NCBI GenBank assembly: GCA_017311185.1 | Contig: JAESUZ010001282.1 | Location: forward strand, 558,001-622,000 | Origin: Proteles cristata cristata | Taxonomy: Eukaryota > Chordata > Mammalia > Carnivora > Hyaenidae | DNA length: 64,000 nucleotides | Direction of reading: 5' to 3' | In this document: in pieces, positions 24,971-38,487 of the stretch | Numbering within the stretch: position 1 is the stretch's first letter | How the letters are laid out: every line of letters begins with the position of its first letter | Program-made: the position numbers and the translations under genes | The notes under the pieces: model-generated | Seen by the model: only the letters and a program-made list of their open reading frames with translations | The model's database searches: none | What the model was told of the DNA's origin: nothing

Positions 24971-26400
24971 ATCCAGACCAGTTACCAGGTACTGGCTGTT
25001 TGGCAGTAGCGTGAGACCTGAACACCAAATTCTCTTCTCTCCTCTTTTGCCATTTCCTTCACCTCCAACGCCAGCACAGCAACCACTCCTGCCTGTGGGC
25101 CAAGACTGGGCACTTGAGTCCCTGCCCCCTAGATACTCACCTATAAAACCAAAGAGAAATGGAGAACTCCTGGCAAACAAGGGCAAGCAGCAGAAGCTTT
25201 GAGGAAAAGTGCTGAGGAATTTGTGTTTGGTGCAAGAGAGGCCACAGAACCTTGCTTCCTTCCCCATGGCCACTCCAAATCCTTCAAATCTGGTTCCCAT
25301 ATTTGCCCAGAAACTTCACAGACTCTGAATGAGAAGGTGAAGGGTTGAGAAGGTGCACAGATATTCCTACCTAGTAAGTATGTTTAGAAATCAGGCCCAG
25401 TAGAAGCTGGGGGCTGACAGCTAACCTATAACATCAAGCCTCCTCCCCTCATCCAGGTAGGCTTCCGTGATTCTCCAGGTTCACACTATTCTCCTCCAGC
25501 CATGATTCCTTCAACTACCACCACAAAATTTGTTGCTTAATTATGTGGTTTCCCATCTGAATGTTTCACATGGACAGATATCTCATTTGGCCAGGAGCCA
25601 TGCAGTTTTCTTCTGTGATGGGCATTTTTTTATGATGGGCAAATTTAAGGTGTTTATTGGATTTGCTGATAATTGGTTGCCAAGAAAAGAGATGGCTTTC
25701 AACCTGTGATAAGATACAAGTGCTCTACCTGCTGTGGAATTTGTTGGAACTCATCACCAGCACTCGAAGCTTACCCACCCCCATCATACACACACCTCGC
25801 CAAAAAGGAACTGTGAGGCTCCTCTGCGGAGAGGACCTCAATCATCACATTATTTTTGTTCCCTCAAAGGTTGAAGGGCTGAAAGGTTTTCTCTCTCCAA
25901 TACTTTTTCCTCCTCTCTGGGGACTTAAATATCATAAAAAACATTTTGGGGATGATCTGGTAGAAATTTCAACCCAGCTGTGTCCAGGAGGAGAAAACCC
26001 AGGTTGGATTTATGTCAAAGGCTCACAGCACTGGGTTTTCCAACTGTACAGATGGAATTGCGGTAAAAGTGTACACATATGTGTTCCTTTCTGTAGCCAT
26101 CGGAGAGATCGGTGTTCTTCCTTGAAATCATTAATGTTCTTAAGATACAGATGGTTTGCCTTTCCAGAGACTGGTCCGTGAGTCTGTGGAACTGTGTTTA
26201 CTTTCATTTGGATGCCACCATTTCTCAACCAAAGGTTTTAATGGCGCTCCAAACACTTTAAAGAGAATGTTCTGTCACGATGCCTCGGGAGACATCTAAG
26301 AACCTCCCCAGAGTGCTAAGTGGTTCAGGCAGTGCCAGATGTGGAGGAGCCAGATGGGAGTTCTAGGAGGACCATCTGGGAGGGAACCGGCTTTCCCACT

Positions 26401-26476
26401 GAGGCGGGGAAAGGAGAAGGAGGGCAGTGGGGGAAGGAGGAGGAACAGGGAGAAGGAGGGACGGGGAAAGAGGGAG
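26401..26476 (+). repeat. Polypurine tract upstream of exon 4
   Basis: 76 bp with only five pyrimidines and four GGAA cores (near 26408, 26432, 26442, 26465), ending about 73 bp before the exon 4 acceptor. GGAA is the ETS/FLI1 core site. Triplex or G-rich structure is also possible. Confidence 0.7.
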
Positions 26477-26530
26477 TGTGCCCAGGTTTCCTGAAGGGGA
26501 GGGAGTCCTGGCTGCCCCTGCCCTTGCTAA

Positions 26531-26842
<312 letters not shown>

Positions 26843-29800
26843 TAAATGAAGACTGATTTCCCATGGAGCCAATCCAGGAAAAGGAAAGCGGTTCCCCTAC
26901 AGTTGGTTAATGTTGGGCAGGTGCTACAGGAACCGCACACGTCAAGGCATATGAAGTTGCCAAGGTCTCCTTGGCTCCCACAGACCCTGAAAGGGGGCTG
27001 ACCCAGTCCTATAGTGTCAAAGGAAGCAGAATAAGAACTGGAGAAAAAGCAGGGAGCTGTGACCCAGTGGGGTCTGCCAGAGGTAGTTTCTAGGAGAACC
27101 TCTTTCCAGAAACTACTTTGCCCTGGAATTATAAATAGATGGACACCCTGGCTGGTATTTTCCTGTGCAATGATATCAAGTTCCTCCAGTAAACTCTAGG
27201 TTCACGGGGTTAGGGTTTAAGGTCTTGAAGATTTACATATTAGCTTCCTCTTCTCTTTGGTGTCATTCTGGCACACCTGAACCCCATGTTTATTGGCTGC
27301 TCACTACACACCTTTCCTAGCCAAACAAGGGGAGCAGCAGATCTTTCAGGTACATGAAGGTCTCTTGAACACATTTTTTTTTTTTGGCACAGAGAGAAGG
27401 AAGAGAGCTTTAGAAAAGGAGATTTTATGAAAGAAACTATGTAGTTGTTCAAAAGATTTATCCAATATCAAAGTTCTCAGGCACCGAGATCCCATCAATT
27501 TCATGTGAATTTCATTTGCTATTAAACACAGCACAGATATAGGAACAATTCTTTCAGACATGCTAATAACCTTAGCCCTAACACTTCACCAGATATCCAA
27601 GCCTGGTGGTAGGTATATCGGTGACCCCAAGTATTGAAGGGTTTGTCTGTGGCCAGAAAAGATGTTCCAGAGATCAGGGAGGTGAAGCTGCAGGAAAACA
27701 GATGTGAGCTCTTTCTACAAGGGAGCTAACAGTCAGCCCTGAGCAGGGATAGGCTGGCGTTGGGATTCAGTATTGGCCGTCAATAGCCAAGGCTGCCTGG
27801 AATCTTGTAGGAGTTAAGCCTTGGAATGAATGAGCCTGATGATTTTAAAGCCCTTTCCAAGCCGAGATCTGTGGACAGTGCCTACCGGCTGCTCTCCCTG
27901 GTCTCCTGGGCTCTGGGTTGGTTAGTTAGTCTTCATTGTCTCCCCATCATCCATTGGGTCTTCAGCGCACAGTCTCTGTAAATCTTCTGTCTCATTCGAC
28001 AACCGCACGCTACATGGGGTAGGAGCAACACACACTGGCTATAAAATTAAAAATTTTTTTAAATGCCTTTGGAAGTTTCCACTGGTGCCTCTGGGCACTC
28101 TGGTCACCTCTCTGAGGCGTCTGGTAACCAGTGAGCGAGTGTGGATGATGCAGTATATGTTAACACCAGAACAGTTACCTCATGTCTGAGTCTTGCTACA
28201 ACATGAGGTCAGCCCAAGAAACAACAAGCTCAAAAAAGGGGGCGATTCTCTACCCAGTTTTTCTGAGCTTTGGAGAATTAGCATTTTCAAGTGATCTGTA
28301 TTTCTCAGCCTTTAAATGTTTATGGAATTTTTTTTTTTAAAGTTCTGTGCACAGAGTTCTGCAGTGATGGTAGCCAGGCAGGAAAGAGGTTGGAAGGGAG
28401 CAACATAAGTAGGGTGTGAGAAGCACGGGTTGGTAAAGCAAGGACACTGATGGAGCTTACCTTTCTGCTTCTTCGGGCGTCATATGGTAGAGGTCCAGGA
28501 ATCACTGGCCCCCATACTTCCTTTGTGGGAGAAGAGAGAGAGAGCAGCAGCATGGACAGTATATCTGATCACGTTAAGGGACCAATAATTTGGGATGCCA
28601 TGGCAGATGCCTTTGTTGCGATAATGTTCAAGCTCATTTTGACTTAGTGTGGGGAACATCCATCCGTGCCATGTAAAACCATTCAGACCTGCTTTCTGGC
28701 AGGTCCACAAACAACCCAAGTCTTCATTAGGGTTTCCTACCACAGAAAAACCCAAGCCACAGACCCTGAAGCAAGACAAACACCTGCCCCAAAGGCTCAG
28801 GGATTTGATAAGGTCGCCCCTGGTAACCATGATCAAGGAGCACAGACACTAAGGGCCAGAAGAGTAAGGGGGTTGTGAAGCACTGAGAGCAGAAGCGTTG
28901 GTGTTTGGGGGGCCACAGGTACGAGGGTAAGAAGAAGTGTGCATTGCTGCTTCTTTCTTTCTTTCTTTCTTTTCAAGAATATTTGTAGACACTGAGAAAG
29001 ATAGGCCCCATAGCTACCTGTGTAGCTATGCCCCCAAAGCAATAAAAATATGAAGTTTCCAGAAAGTTGCTTATTAGTGGAGAAAACTTCCAGGGTGGGT
29101 TGGAACAGAGGAGATGGAACAAGGTATATATTTGAAATGCCATTGAGTGCAACAGCTAAATATGAAGTGCTCGGTGCATTGATATAAAAACCATGTCTGC
29201 CTACAGAAGCAAAAATTAAAATACTGTATGAAGGCTCAAAAAAAAACCAAAAACAAAAACAAAAAAAAAACACCACCCTGCCAGAGCCTAGTATTATAGT
29301 GGTCTAAGGGCCTTTTGAGGAACCTAAATGTACAATGATGCACCGTCATGGAAAAAAATATTGATTCATGCTGCTTTTCAACTGGCGTCTCCCTTTGGAT
29401 TCTAGCCCCCGGGACGCTCTGTGTTGGGTGGTGTTGGGCCAGCTAAGAACCCTGTAGGATGTATGTGCCTGATGACTGTCTGCGCTCAAGATTACAAGGA
29501 ACTCCCTGGTGCAGACCGACGTGCCTTCAGACACTTTATTGTTTTTCCAGACTTACTTCCAGTGGATGTTTTGTGCTGGCCTGGAGACCAGTACTTTGGG
29601 GACAGAGGTTGGGGCAGCTGAGCGGAGGCAGGGGAAAGGGGTGCTAATTCCTTGCACTTTGTCATCTGTCCTTTTGTTGAGGAGGGGGCTGTGGCTCTAA
29701 GATCCCCACTCTGGCAAGAGGTGAAAGGAAAATAGCTGAGCTCCTCGACACAGATGGAGGAAGCGCCATAGAGCTAAGGAAAGTCAACAGACGAAAATCG

Positions 29801-30334
29801 GAGCCCCTTGTATTTAGCTGGAAGTCAGAAGACTCCAAATTAGTCGTATCCCTCCAAAGTGTGTGATCTTTCTGGACTTTAACAGAAAAAAAAGGGAAAT
29901 CTTGTAGGCTAAGAGGCTCTAGCATCAAATTCACACTTTCACAAGAGGTGAAAATTCTGGTTGCCTGGGAGGGGAGCTCTACCTTTAAATGTCTACCTTC
30001 AAAATTTTAAAATGTATTTTTCAGGGTGGAGAAGAAATAGTGGGGTCCTGAGTGCCTCTGTGCCCTGTCTGGTGGCCTGGCATGCCAGGATTTATCTGGC
30101 CTGCTGGGAGGCGCTTGGTCTCCATCCCTAGGCTTTTCAGTTGTCCCAGACAGCGTGGCCGTCCCCTACACCGGCGCCCCGTAACATCACCCCCACTGGA
30201 AATGGGAGGCGGGCAGTGAAGGTGGGATCTGGGATGATTCTGGAGTCCCCTGAGGATACCAGGGCTCAGGTGTGCATCTCCCCAGGTGTCATTCACTGTA
30301 CATGGACAGGATGCCCCCTTGTGGACACCATGTG

Positions 30335-30450
30335 GACGACCGTTTGTAATCCCCATTTTAAAGCCAAAGCAACTGAGGGCTGGAGAGCTTCAGAAATTGG
30401 TTCAAAGGTGTACAGCCTGGTAGCTGAGACCCAGGCCTCTTAAGTCTCCG
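30335..30450 (-). mobile_element. Probable MIR relic, antisense
   Basis: 'aatccccattttaaagccaaagcaactgagggctggagagcttcagaaattggttcaaaggtgtacagcctgg' fits the antisense MIR core. Confidence 0.5.
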
Positions 30451-31896
30451 TCTGCAGCTAGGCCTGCAGCCTCATGCTCTGGCGTGAGATGATCCGAGAA
30501 GAGAGACAGCGTGCTAACCTCCCTTCTCTACTTTAGAATTAGCCTCGTTCCTCTGGGGCTTAGATGTTGGTGACCAGGCCACTTTCCCCACAGCATTTTC
30601 TGTTTTCATTTGCACCAAGAGATAAATGCTTTCCGAAACTTCCCTGTGGCCTCCTGGAATGAGGCAGATTAAAGCCAAACCTATCACCACACTAACCCTG
30701 TCCTTCTTTCTTCCCGGTGCAGCCCCACACCCTGGACCCGCCAGGCAGCCCCCGCCAGTATCTCTGTTGGGCACACCCCATTTGGCAGAGGTCGTATTTA
30801 CAGGCAGAGGGCTGCGGGAAATGAGATTGGGCCATCACAAGGCGCGGTGGGGACGGACCTCAAAGGAAGTGAGAGCCTTCCGACTGGCAGTTCAGACTCA
30901 GGGCCACTGGGGGGAGTTTGGGCTTTCTGGGAGCCCAGGAGGTTCTGGGTTTGGGGTGGCCAGAGGCCGAAGACGGAGAAGGAGTCCTATGTCATTTTAC
31001 AAAAAGCGGAGTTCTGTATGTGTTTCTGAGTCTGATCTGTTAAAAAGTTCCAAGAAACCGTGTTTTGAAGTAGCGGTGGCGCAAGAGAATGAAATATACC
31101 GTGCATCAGGGGGTACTGCAGAAAGGTATCTATCTTGAGTCCCATTTTTAATTTAAACTTAACGGAAAACACATTTTGCGTTCTGTGGCCTTCCCACCGG
31201 CAGCCTCAGACGGCCAGGCAAAAGTGATGGGTCCGGGCAATTAAGCTGGTGAAGCATTATCCCTTCCAGGCCAGGATCTGACCGGTAAAAGAGAACAGGA
31301 TTCGGGCAAAACAAAAGGCCAGATTGCCCCGGACTCAGTCGTCAGCCAGGCCTGTTGTTGAGAACATGGAACCGTATTTCCCTCTCCCTCCTCCCACCCC
31401 ACCCGTCCACTCCAGCCAGAGCCATTGATGCCGCCCAGAGAAAGGGAAAGCCACATTCAATAGGCAGGAGACAAAGGCTTTGGCAGCGGATGGACGACGG
31501 TTGTCTCCCCGGCTCCAGGTGTCCCCGATGAAGAGCAGGTTACTTGGGGGAACGTAGAGCCAAAGAAAGCCCCATTGTGGGGCCTCTACCTCACACCTGC
31601 AAAGCTTCCCTCTGCTCATTTCCATCTTTTTTCAGATCCCTAATACAATATCCAGTGACGGATGGACTCAAAAAGGAAAATTATTTTTCCCTTATGCTTT
31701 CACTTTGGGAAGGCCAGTCTGTTCTCAGTGGCAGCCACTTCACGCTTTTTGGGGCCCCAGATTAGCAGATGTACATATATGCCTGCGTACATACATTAAG
31801 TGAATAAATGAACATTTTAATTGAAGTATGCAGAGTCAGCAAAAATCATACATGCACAACTCAAGGAACTGTCACAAAGAGAATCCACTCGTTTTG

Positions 31897-32102
31897 TTTT
31901 TTAAGTTTATTTATTTCTTTTGAGAGAGACAGAGGCAGTGTCAGTGGGGTGGGGGCAGAGAGAGGGAGAAAGAATCCCAAGAAGGCCCCTCGCTGTCAGT
32001 GCAGAGCCTAATGCGGGTGTTGGAACTCACAAATCGTGAGATCATGACCTAAGCCAAAACCAAGAGCCAGGAGCTCAACCAGCTGAGACACTCGGGTGCC
32101 CC
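31897..32102 (-). mobile_element. Feline SINE, antisense, older
   Basis: TTTTTTAAGTTTATTTATTTC tail, GAGAGAGACAGAGGCAG body, head ending GAGACACTCGGGTGCCCC with mismatches. Confidence 0.92.
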
Positions 32103-32304
32103 TCCCCTTACTTGTGTAATCACCCCCGGGTCAAGGGGTAGACCAGATGCCCCTTGTGCCTTCTCTCTGTCCCCAGCTCCTCCCCCACAGAGGTAACCAC
32201 TGTCTTGATTCCCAACACCATAGGTGAGTTTTGTGTGTTTCTTAGATTTAGCCTGAAGGCTACAAGTCTGCTGGACTGAGAACAGGTTTTGTAGATACAC
32301 CAGA

Positions 32305-32475
32305 ATGGGAATCCTGGCTTCCTGGGCTTTGTGGCTGTGTGACCTTGAGCAAATGACTTGACTTCTCCCAGTGCTGATCTGTAAAAGGAGAAGAAAGTGA
32401 TACTGGCTTTGCCTGGCTCCTGTTAGGGATAAAGGCAGAGAACAGATATAAAGTGTCTGGTGTGTACTGCACTTA
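32305..32475 (+). mobile_element. MIR SINE, sense
   Basis: 'ggctgtgtgaccttgagcaaatgacttgacttctcccag' and 'gatctgtaaaaggagaagaa' then 'ataaagtgtctggtgtgt' match the MIR core and 3' end. Confidence 0.7.
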
Positions 32476-33482
32476 GGAGAGTTGGCTTTCCTCCTCCTGT
32501 CACAGCCTGTTTATTCCAACAGGATGGCAGGACAGTGTCAGGCAAGATTAGGAGCTCACCTTAACTCTACACAGAAGGAGCCTCAAAGCAGGAGAAAAAA
32601 AATCCAAAGCCACAGAGTGGGAGACAAGGCTCCGGGAAGGACCTTCTTGTATCAGAACAAATTCCCGTAAGACATGGGTGTGCTGTGCCACTCTCTGCAG
32701 CCTGAAGAACTTGTCAAATAAAAATCAGAGAAGAGAAGGGATGTCAGTCCTTTGGGAGGGAGGCCAGATGCCCCCAACCAGCCCCTCCTTCTGAGAATGA
32801 AACTTGAACCAAGAACGGTCTTCAGGGCAAAATCCTTTTCCTAGGTTACCATGAAATATGTATTTCATGCAAGCTTTGCCGAGGTCAAACGACCCTTTCT
32901 CTTGGCTTTCTCGGAGTTTCCTGTGGAATTCATATGTGCCCAAAGACGAACTTTCACCAAGGGGAAAATTTAATAAATGTGGTTTATCTAAGCTTCGTGC
33001 TCTCAGCTAAATCTGCACTAATGACTCAGGCAGTTTGCTCCTCTGAGGCCATCATTTTTCTTTATTTGCTCCAGCCGTGAGGTTTCAGCCTGAGGGAGAG
33101 AATGTCGGGGACAGAAAGGCAGACATTCTTGGTCTTACTCCTGAGATGTTTTTTTCCTATGCCCTTGGAACGCTGGGTTCTATTTCTTATCCTCCTTCCG
33201 GTCATGGAGGATTATTTCTTATTGCAGCAGAACCCATTCGCGACGTCAGGTCCAGAAGACAAGACAAACGCTCAGCAAGCTCTTTTATAAAAGGGTTATT
33301 GTATGTCATTGTGGTGTCTGTGGGAGAAGGGATGTAAAAATAGTCATGATAACTAGCTAGCATTTACTGAATACTTACTATGAACCATGGTCTCTTTTGA
33401 GCACTTGACAGGTATTATTTTATTCAATCGTTGCAACAACTGTGCTAAGTAGATGTTATTATTAGCCTACTTTATTGTTTTT

Positions 33483-33698
33483 AAAGCTTTTTAAAAATGT
33501 TTATTTATTTTTGAGAGAGAGAGAGACAGAGTGAGAGTGGGGGTGGGGCAGAGAGAGGGAGACACAGAATCCAAAGCAGGCTCCAGGCTCTGAGCTGTCA
33601 GCACAGAGCCCAATATGCGGGGCTTGAACCCGTGAACCATGAGATCATGACCTGAGCCAAAGTTGGACGCTTAATTAACTGAGCCACTCAGGCACCCT
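33483..33698 (-). mobile_element. Feline SINE, antisense
   Basis: TTTAAAAATGTTTATTTATTTTTG tail; head complement CTGAGCCACTCAGGCACCC. Inserted in the MIR. Confidence 0.93.
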
Positions 33699-33714
33699 TT
33701 CAAGTTTTGTTTTC

Positions 33715-33934
33715 TTTTGTTTTTAAGTTTATTTAGTTATGGAAAGAGAGAGGGAGAAAGAGCACAGGCAGAGAGAGAGAGGAGAGGCAGAGAGAAGGGG
33801 AGAAAGAATCCCAAGCAGACTTTGCACCATTAGCTCAGACCCCAACACGGAGTTCAAACCCACAAACTGTGAGATCATAACGTGAGCTGAAATCAAGAGT
33901 AAACGCTTAACTAACTGAGTCACCGGGGCACCCT
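33715..33934 (-). mobile_element. Feline SINE, antisense, diverged neighbour
   Basis: TTTTTAAGTTTATTTAGTTATGG tail, purine-rich body, head complement CTGAGTCACCGGGGCACCC. Directly follows the previous copy in the same orientation. Confidence 0.88.
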
Positions 33935-35093
33935 AGCGCATTTTATACATATTAGGAGCCTGTGGCTTAGAGAGATTAGGTAAATTAAGCGAGGTTACAG
34001 AGCTAAGGGGTAAGAGGCAGGTCTAACTTTCAACTCTTGTTTGCGTAACAACTATGTTGAAATGAGGTTGTCCAGCCTCACCTGATCCTTGATATTTTTG
34101 AGAACGGACTAACCCAATGCATCTCGTTCTTGGATATTACATGCACGTGACTGTCTCCTTTCTAAAATGGTCTGCACACATTCACGCTTTGGCACATTGT
34201 GGTCTCTGAGCCGCCTCCACCCCGCCCCTCTTTTTCGTTTGGACTGGTTTCAGAGCTAGAAGGAACTGTGGCCCAAGCCACAAGGCATAGGTGCTGGGCA
34301 GTTGGGTGATTCCCATAAAATCCTCTCCCTCATCGTCTGGCCTGGAAGGGCACACATTTTCTCCAAGGCACACAACCAAACGCCCACAGCTGGGTGAGGC
34401 AGCGGCTATGCTCCTGCATCCCCGCCATGACTGAAGACTAAAAATAGGAGCGTCTGACAGCCCATTCCCTGTCCTAAGCCCTGGCACCCAAGTCAGCCAC
34501 CCGTCTGCAGAGAGAAGGGAAAATTTGCAAAGACTTCCCTAGCCTCCAATGCCTATAGCAGACTTATCCTGTCCTTTGTGAAAGCACACCCCAGCCCTGG
34601 TCTTGAGGGCACTTCCAAGTTTCCCCAGGAGACTCCAAGGAAAATTGCAAAAATGCCTACGTTCTACAAAATAAAACTCTTGCCTCCGTTTGAAACTAAG
34701 GAAAGAGCTCAGTTTTAGGGGAAAGGGAGAGCTTTTACATGCAACAGAAAAGCACTATCATCCCTATGAAATCCCTAGAGCAGTGCCTGGTATGAGTGGA
34801 TATGCATTAAGGTTTCATTTTAGGAGATTAGATAGCAGTGCTCTGAAAATGGAATGGATTGTGCCCCCACATTCAGCTGAGTTCTCTTAGACCTTTGCAA
34901 AGGAAGGCAAGAGTTACTAACAGAACTCCTGCCATCCTCACCCCTTCTCAACACTGGCCTCCACCCTCAGTGAATGATACCCAAGCACCTCACCCGCCAG
35001 TAAAAGGACCTGTCCCATAAACCCACAGGATACCATAGCAAGCAGGAATTGTATAGCTGCTTCTCCAGGGCGTGGCAAAACTACAAACTGCAT

Positions 35094-35262
35094 GGGGCGC
35101 CTGGGTGGCTTAGTCAGTTAAGCGTCCGACTTTCGCTTAGGTCATGATCTCACGGTTCGTGGGTTCGGGCCCTGCGTCGGGCTCTGTGCTGACTGCCAGC
35201 TCGGAGCCTGGAGCCTGTTTCAGTCTGTGACTCCCTATCTCTCTGACCCTCCCCTGCTCACA

Positions 35263-35297
<35 letters not shown>

Positions 35298-35324
35298 AAA
35301 TAAATTAAACATTAAAAAAAAAAA
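35094..35324 (+). mobile_element. Young feline SINE, sense
   Basis: GGGGCGCCTGGGTGGCTTAG head, CTGACTGCCAGCTC marker, CATAGAAATAAATTAAAC tail. Duplication ACTACAAACTGCAT (35080-35093) and ATTACAAACTGCAT (35325-35338), 13 of 14 identical. Confidence 0.96.
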
Positions 35325-35501
35325 ATTACAAACTGCATGCCAGATCTGGCCAACTCTGGCCCATGGACAAAGCAAAACAAAAACAAAGAAGAATGTACAG
35401 CAGAGACTGCAGTTAGCCCACAAAGCCTAAAATATTTACTATCTGGTCTTTATAGAAGAAGCTTGCCAACTCCTGCTTTAGTTTAACCGCTTCATTTTTC
35501 T

Positions 35502-35783
35502 TTTTTCTTTTTTTTTTTAATTTTTTAAAAATTTTTTTTAAATTTTTAAATTTTTTAAACATTTTTTAAAAATATTTTTATTTATTTCTAGGAGAGAGAG
35601 ACAGAGAGACAGCATCAGCAGGGGAGGGTCAGAGAGAGAGGGAGTCACAGACTCTGAAACAGGCTCCAGGCTCTGAGCTGGCAGTCAGCACAGAGCCCGA
35701 CGCGGGGCTCGAACCCACGAACCGCGAGATCATGACCCAAGCGAAAGTCGGACGCTTAACCGACTAAGCCACCCAGGCGCCCC
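35502..35783 (-). mobile_element. Young feline SINE, antisense, with long T/A tail
   Basis: Young-subtype markers in complement. The tail side has about 80 bp of T-rich sequence with repeated TTTAAATTTTTTAAA-like blocks. Duplication AACCGCTTCATTTTTCT (35485-35501) and AACTGCTTCATTTTTCT (35784-35800), 16 of 17 identical. Confidence 0.96.
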
Positions 35784-36155
35784 AACTGCTTCATTTTTCT
35801 GCTGAAGAAATCAAAGTCTAGACTTCCCTATGGCCGCACAGGGACAGTCCCAGTCCTGTGCCCCTGCCATGAGGTGGCATGGATACCCAAGAGCTTCAGA
35901 ACCATAAACATGGCTGCTGGGGAGGGCTGTGCGTGTCCCACTCATGTGTATTCTGTCCTAACTTGCTCTGGCCGGAGCTCCAAAATCGAATATGTTCCCT
36001 GCAGGATGCAGAATGGATTCTATGAACTCTTTCTCTCAAGGAGCTGTCTGTCTCTCTTACCCACCCCAATCTATTCCCCATCCGGACTCCCTTCTCCTCC
36101 CATCTTCTACTCCTGATCTACTCTTGTTATAAGGAGCTTTTCCTTTGCCTTACAG

Positions 36156-36221
36156 GTTCACTGTTGGCCTATAACACAACCTCCCACACAGACCAATCCT
36201 CACGACTGAGTGTCAAAGAAG
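36156..36221 (+). CDS. FLI1: FLI1 exon 5 (codons 197-219)
   Basis: 66-bp exon, acceptor TTTGCCTTACAG|GTTC, donor AAAGAAG|gtgagt, strong. It encodes SSLLAYNTTSHTDQSSRLSV then KE, the linker between the Pointed domain and the FLI-specific region. Its identity rests on exact length, phase 1/1 and the peptide. This is the 22-residue segment that distinguishes the common human EWSR1-FLI1 type 2 fusion (starting at exon 5) from type 1 (starting at exon 6). Apart from the split border codons, the peptide is identical to human FLI1 as I recall it. It is short and symmetric, so skipping is in frame. No long flanking ORF. Confidence 0.96.
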
Positions 36222-36289
36222 GTGAGTCTGTTCTCTCATGCATTTTCTTCAGTCCCAGAGACGACACGGTTCTATGCTGTTAAGATTGG

Positions 36290-36720
36290 CGTGGGGAACT
36301 CCAGGTCTGTGCACTCTTAACCTTAAAAATAAGATTATTTTATGAGCAAAAACTGGTTTATTTGGGAAGAGCAGAGAATAGCAATTCAGGATACACAAGC
36401 TATGGTGAAACCATAGGTAAGCCTAACAAAGGAGAGGAATATTATTTTATGGAGAAGATGGAAGAAGTTGGGAGGAGTTGTTTTGAATGGAAGTCCACTG
36501 GAGAAAAGTGAGAGCTCAGGATGATCAGTTTCTCATAGGCTGAGGTGGAGGGGTAGCCAATTTCTTATAGGAGATGTAATGTACATCTTTCCCTGCTGGA
36601 GCCTATGACTGAAGATTCTTTTCTGTTGAGAGTCATCTGTTGTGGTAGGTAATTGACACACCCTTTGAAGTCTATAACTGACAATTCTTCCTCCAATTGA
36701 CATGTGAGTGGTACTCCCCC
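36290..36720. mobile_element. Possible interspersed repeat, unidentified
   Basis: 'tttatgagcaaaaactggtttatttggg...gcaattcaggatacacaagctatggtg...tggaagtccactggagaaaagtgagagctcagg...gacatgtgagtggtac' has the feel of a medium-copy carnivore repeat, possibly an LTR. I cannot assign it. Confidence 0.3.
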
Positions 36721-36902
36721 TCCCCGTTCCGCGCCCCCCACTAGGTTCTTCTTTCTGGCGCCCCAACTCCATTTTATTGAGGTTTCCCCTTATCGATTTT
36801 CAAGCACCAAACCTTTTGTTTCACTCAGATTTTTCTAGCATACAAGGCAAGAAGCCAAAGTATATCCCATTTGCACTAGCTGGAAAAATACAGCAAGGTT
36901 TT

Positions 36903-37114
36903 GGGGTCCCTGGGTGGCTCAGTTGGTTGAGCGTCCGACTCTTATTTCAGCTCAGGTCATGATCCGAGGGTTGTGGGATCAAACCCCACACTGGGTTTCG
37001 CACTGAGCATGGAGCATGCTTGAGATTCTTTCTCTCTCCCCTTCTGCCCCTCTCCCCTGCTCATACCCTCTCTCTCTCTCTCAAAAATAAAAATAAAAAC
37101 ATTAAAAAAAACTA
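36903..37114 (+). mobile_element. Feline/caniform-type SINE, sense, older
   Basis: GGGGTCCCTGGGTGGCTCAG head, GTTGTGGGATCAAACCCCAC box B, AAAAATAAAAATAAAAAC tail. Short duplication AGCAAGGTTTT on both sides. Confidence 0.92.
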
Positions 37115-38229
37115 AGCAAGGTTTTTAACTATCTTGTAATAACATCAAAGATATGACTTAAAGTTGTTACACCATGAAATAAAAGATGTCACTCTTAAAG
37201 TACTGCACCCTTTCAGAGCTTTTCTCTGTTGAACATAATGAAATGGAGGTTTTTGAGGATTCTTGCAATGCTACATTTTAAGGGTCTCTTTTTTCCTGAC
37301 AAATTTTAGCAATGCCAATTTATTTTTAAAGTGGTGATTTGGGGATTTGGTCTAGTTGGTTTGGTTTGGTTGAGAGAGACAGGAAACAACCTCGACAAAT
37401 GATTTTTGCCAGTGAGGATTTGATTACAATAGCGCTTCTCAGCATCTTATTTACGAAACACTGTGAGGATGTATTGCTCCAGATACTGTGTTAGAGTCCA
37501 GAAAATAAGTGAAAAAAATCTGGCCAAGGCCAAAAACAAAAAACAAAAAACCCAAACAAACAAACAAACAAAAAACCCATCCATGGAGGAGGGGAATTTT
37601 GAGTGGTGGCTTAAGGAGCAAATAGGAGTAGGGCGAACACGCTCTCTTCCTTGACTTCCTACTTTGCCATTTTTTCTTTAAGGTATACCTGCTGTCAAAT
37701 AGAATGAATGAAGGCAGAAGTTTCCCATGTGGGTTGCATGTAGTATAGCACAGCATAGTATTTCAGAGAAACATGAAGTTCTTCTAAAGGAAAAGCCTTA
37801 GAGAACATTGATTCAGAATCCTCATGAGTTATGGAGGAGGCAAACCCAAAAAGCCTGGGTGTCTTGGCCACAGTCACACCTTTGATCACATAGGACTTCG
37901 TGTTTCCTGTTAACAATTTATCATCAGATGATAACCAGGGAACTTAGTGGAAGGAATATACAATATGATGAATCTGCTTTTAAACTTTTGTGGCTTCATT
38001 TGCTTCCTCTCCCCACCTCCCACCCCACTCTGGGTCCATCCTATTCATGCTACTGTTTTCCTTTCCAAATCAGATTTTTTTGCAATTTGCCATGAAAGCT
38101 AAAGTCATATTGACTCTTTCTACAGTCCAAGCCACATTTTACTTGCTGACCTAATTAACATCGTGTTGTGGATGTCTGTAATAGAGAAAATGTGTTACGG
38201 TGACAAACATATTAAATTCGAGGTCAGGG

Positions 38230-38360
38230 CACCTTTGGCTTGATCGGAGGAAATCACTTCATGCCCCGAATCTTAGTTTCCTATCAAATAAAAGGACTGA
38301 ACTAAATCAGTAGGGGTTTGACTCTTGAGCTCTTGGCTTCTAAAGGGATGTTCTAGAGCC
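38230..38360 (+). mobile_element. Weak MIR-like relic
   Basis: 'gaaatcacttcatgccccgaatcttagtttcctatc' then 'aaaaggactgaactaaatcag' loosely fits MIR/MIR3. Low confidence. Confidence 0.35.
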
Positions 38361-38487
38361 CCAGGTGAGAGCTCTGCCTTCATTCAGGACCACTCTGTTT
38401 GATCTGGTTTATTTATGGAATTAAAATTTCATTTGCAGATAGGGATCCAGTTCTTGGAAGGCAGGAGGCAAACGGAAAGTCAGGACT

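Larger units (their letters stand above)
33350..34040 (-). mobile_element. MIR relic, antisense, split by two SINEs
   Basis: Left part 'agctagcatttactgaatacttactatgaacc...ttgcaacaactgtgc...gttattattagcc', right part from 33938 'tttagagagattaggtaaatt...gttacagagctaagggg'. Together they are contiguous antisense MIR. Confidence 0.7.

Noticed and set aside
25657..26181. 174-codon plus-strand open frame in intron 3
   Set aside because: No family resemblance and no exon-like borders agreeing with FLI1 phases.
30626..31138. 170-codon plus-strand open frame in intron 4
   Set aside because: No domain recognised; composition shifts along its length as expected of random sequence.
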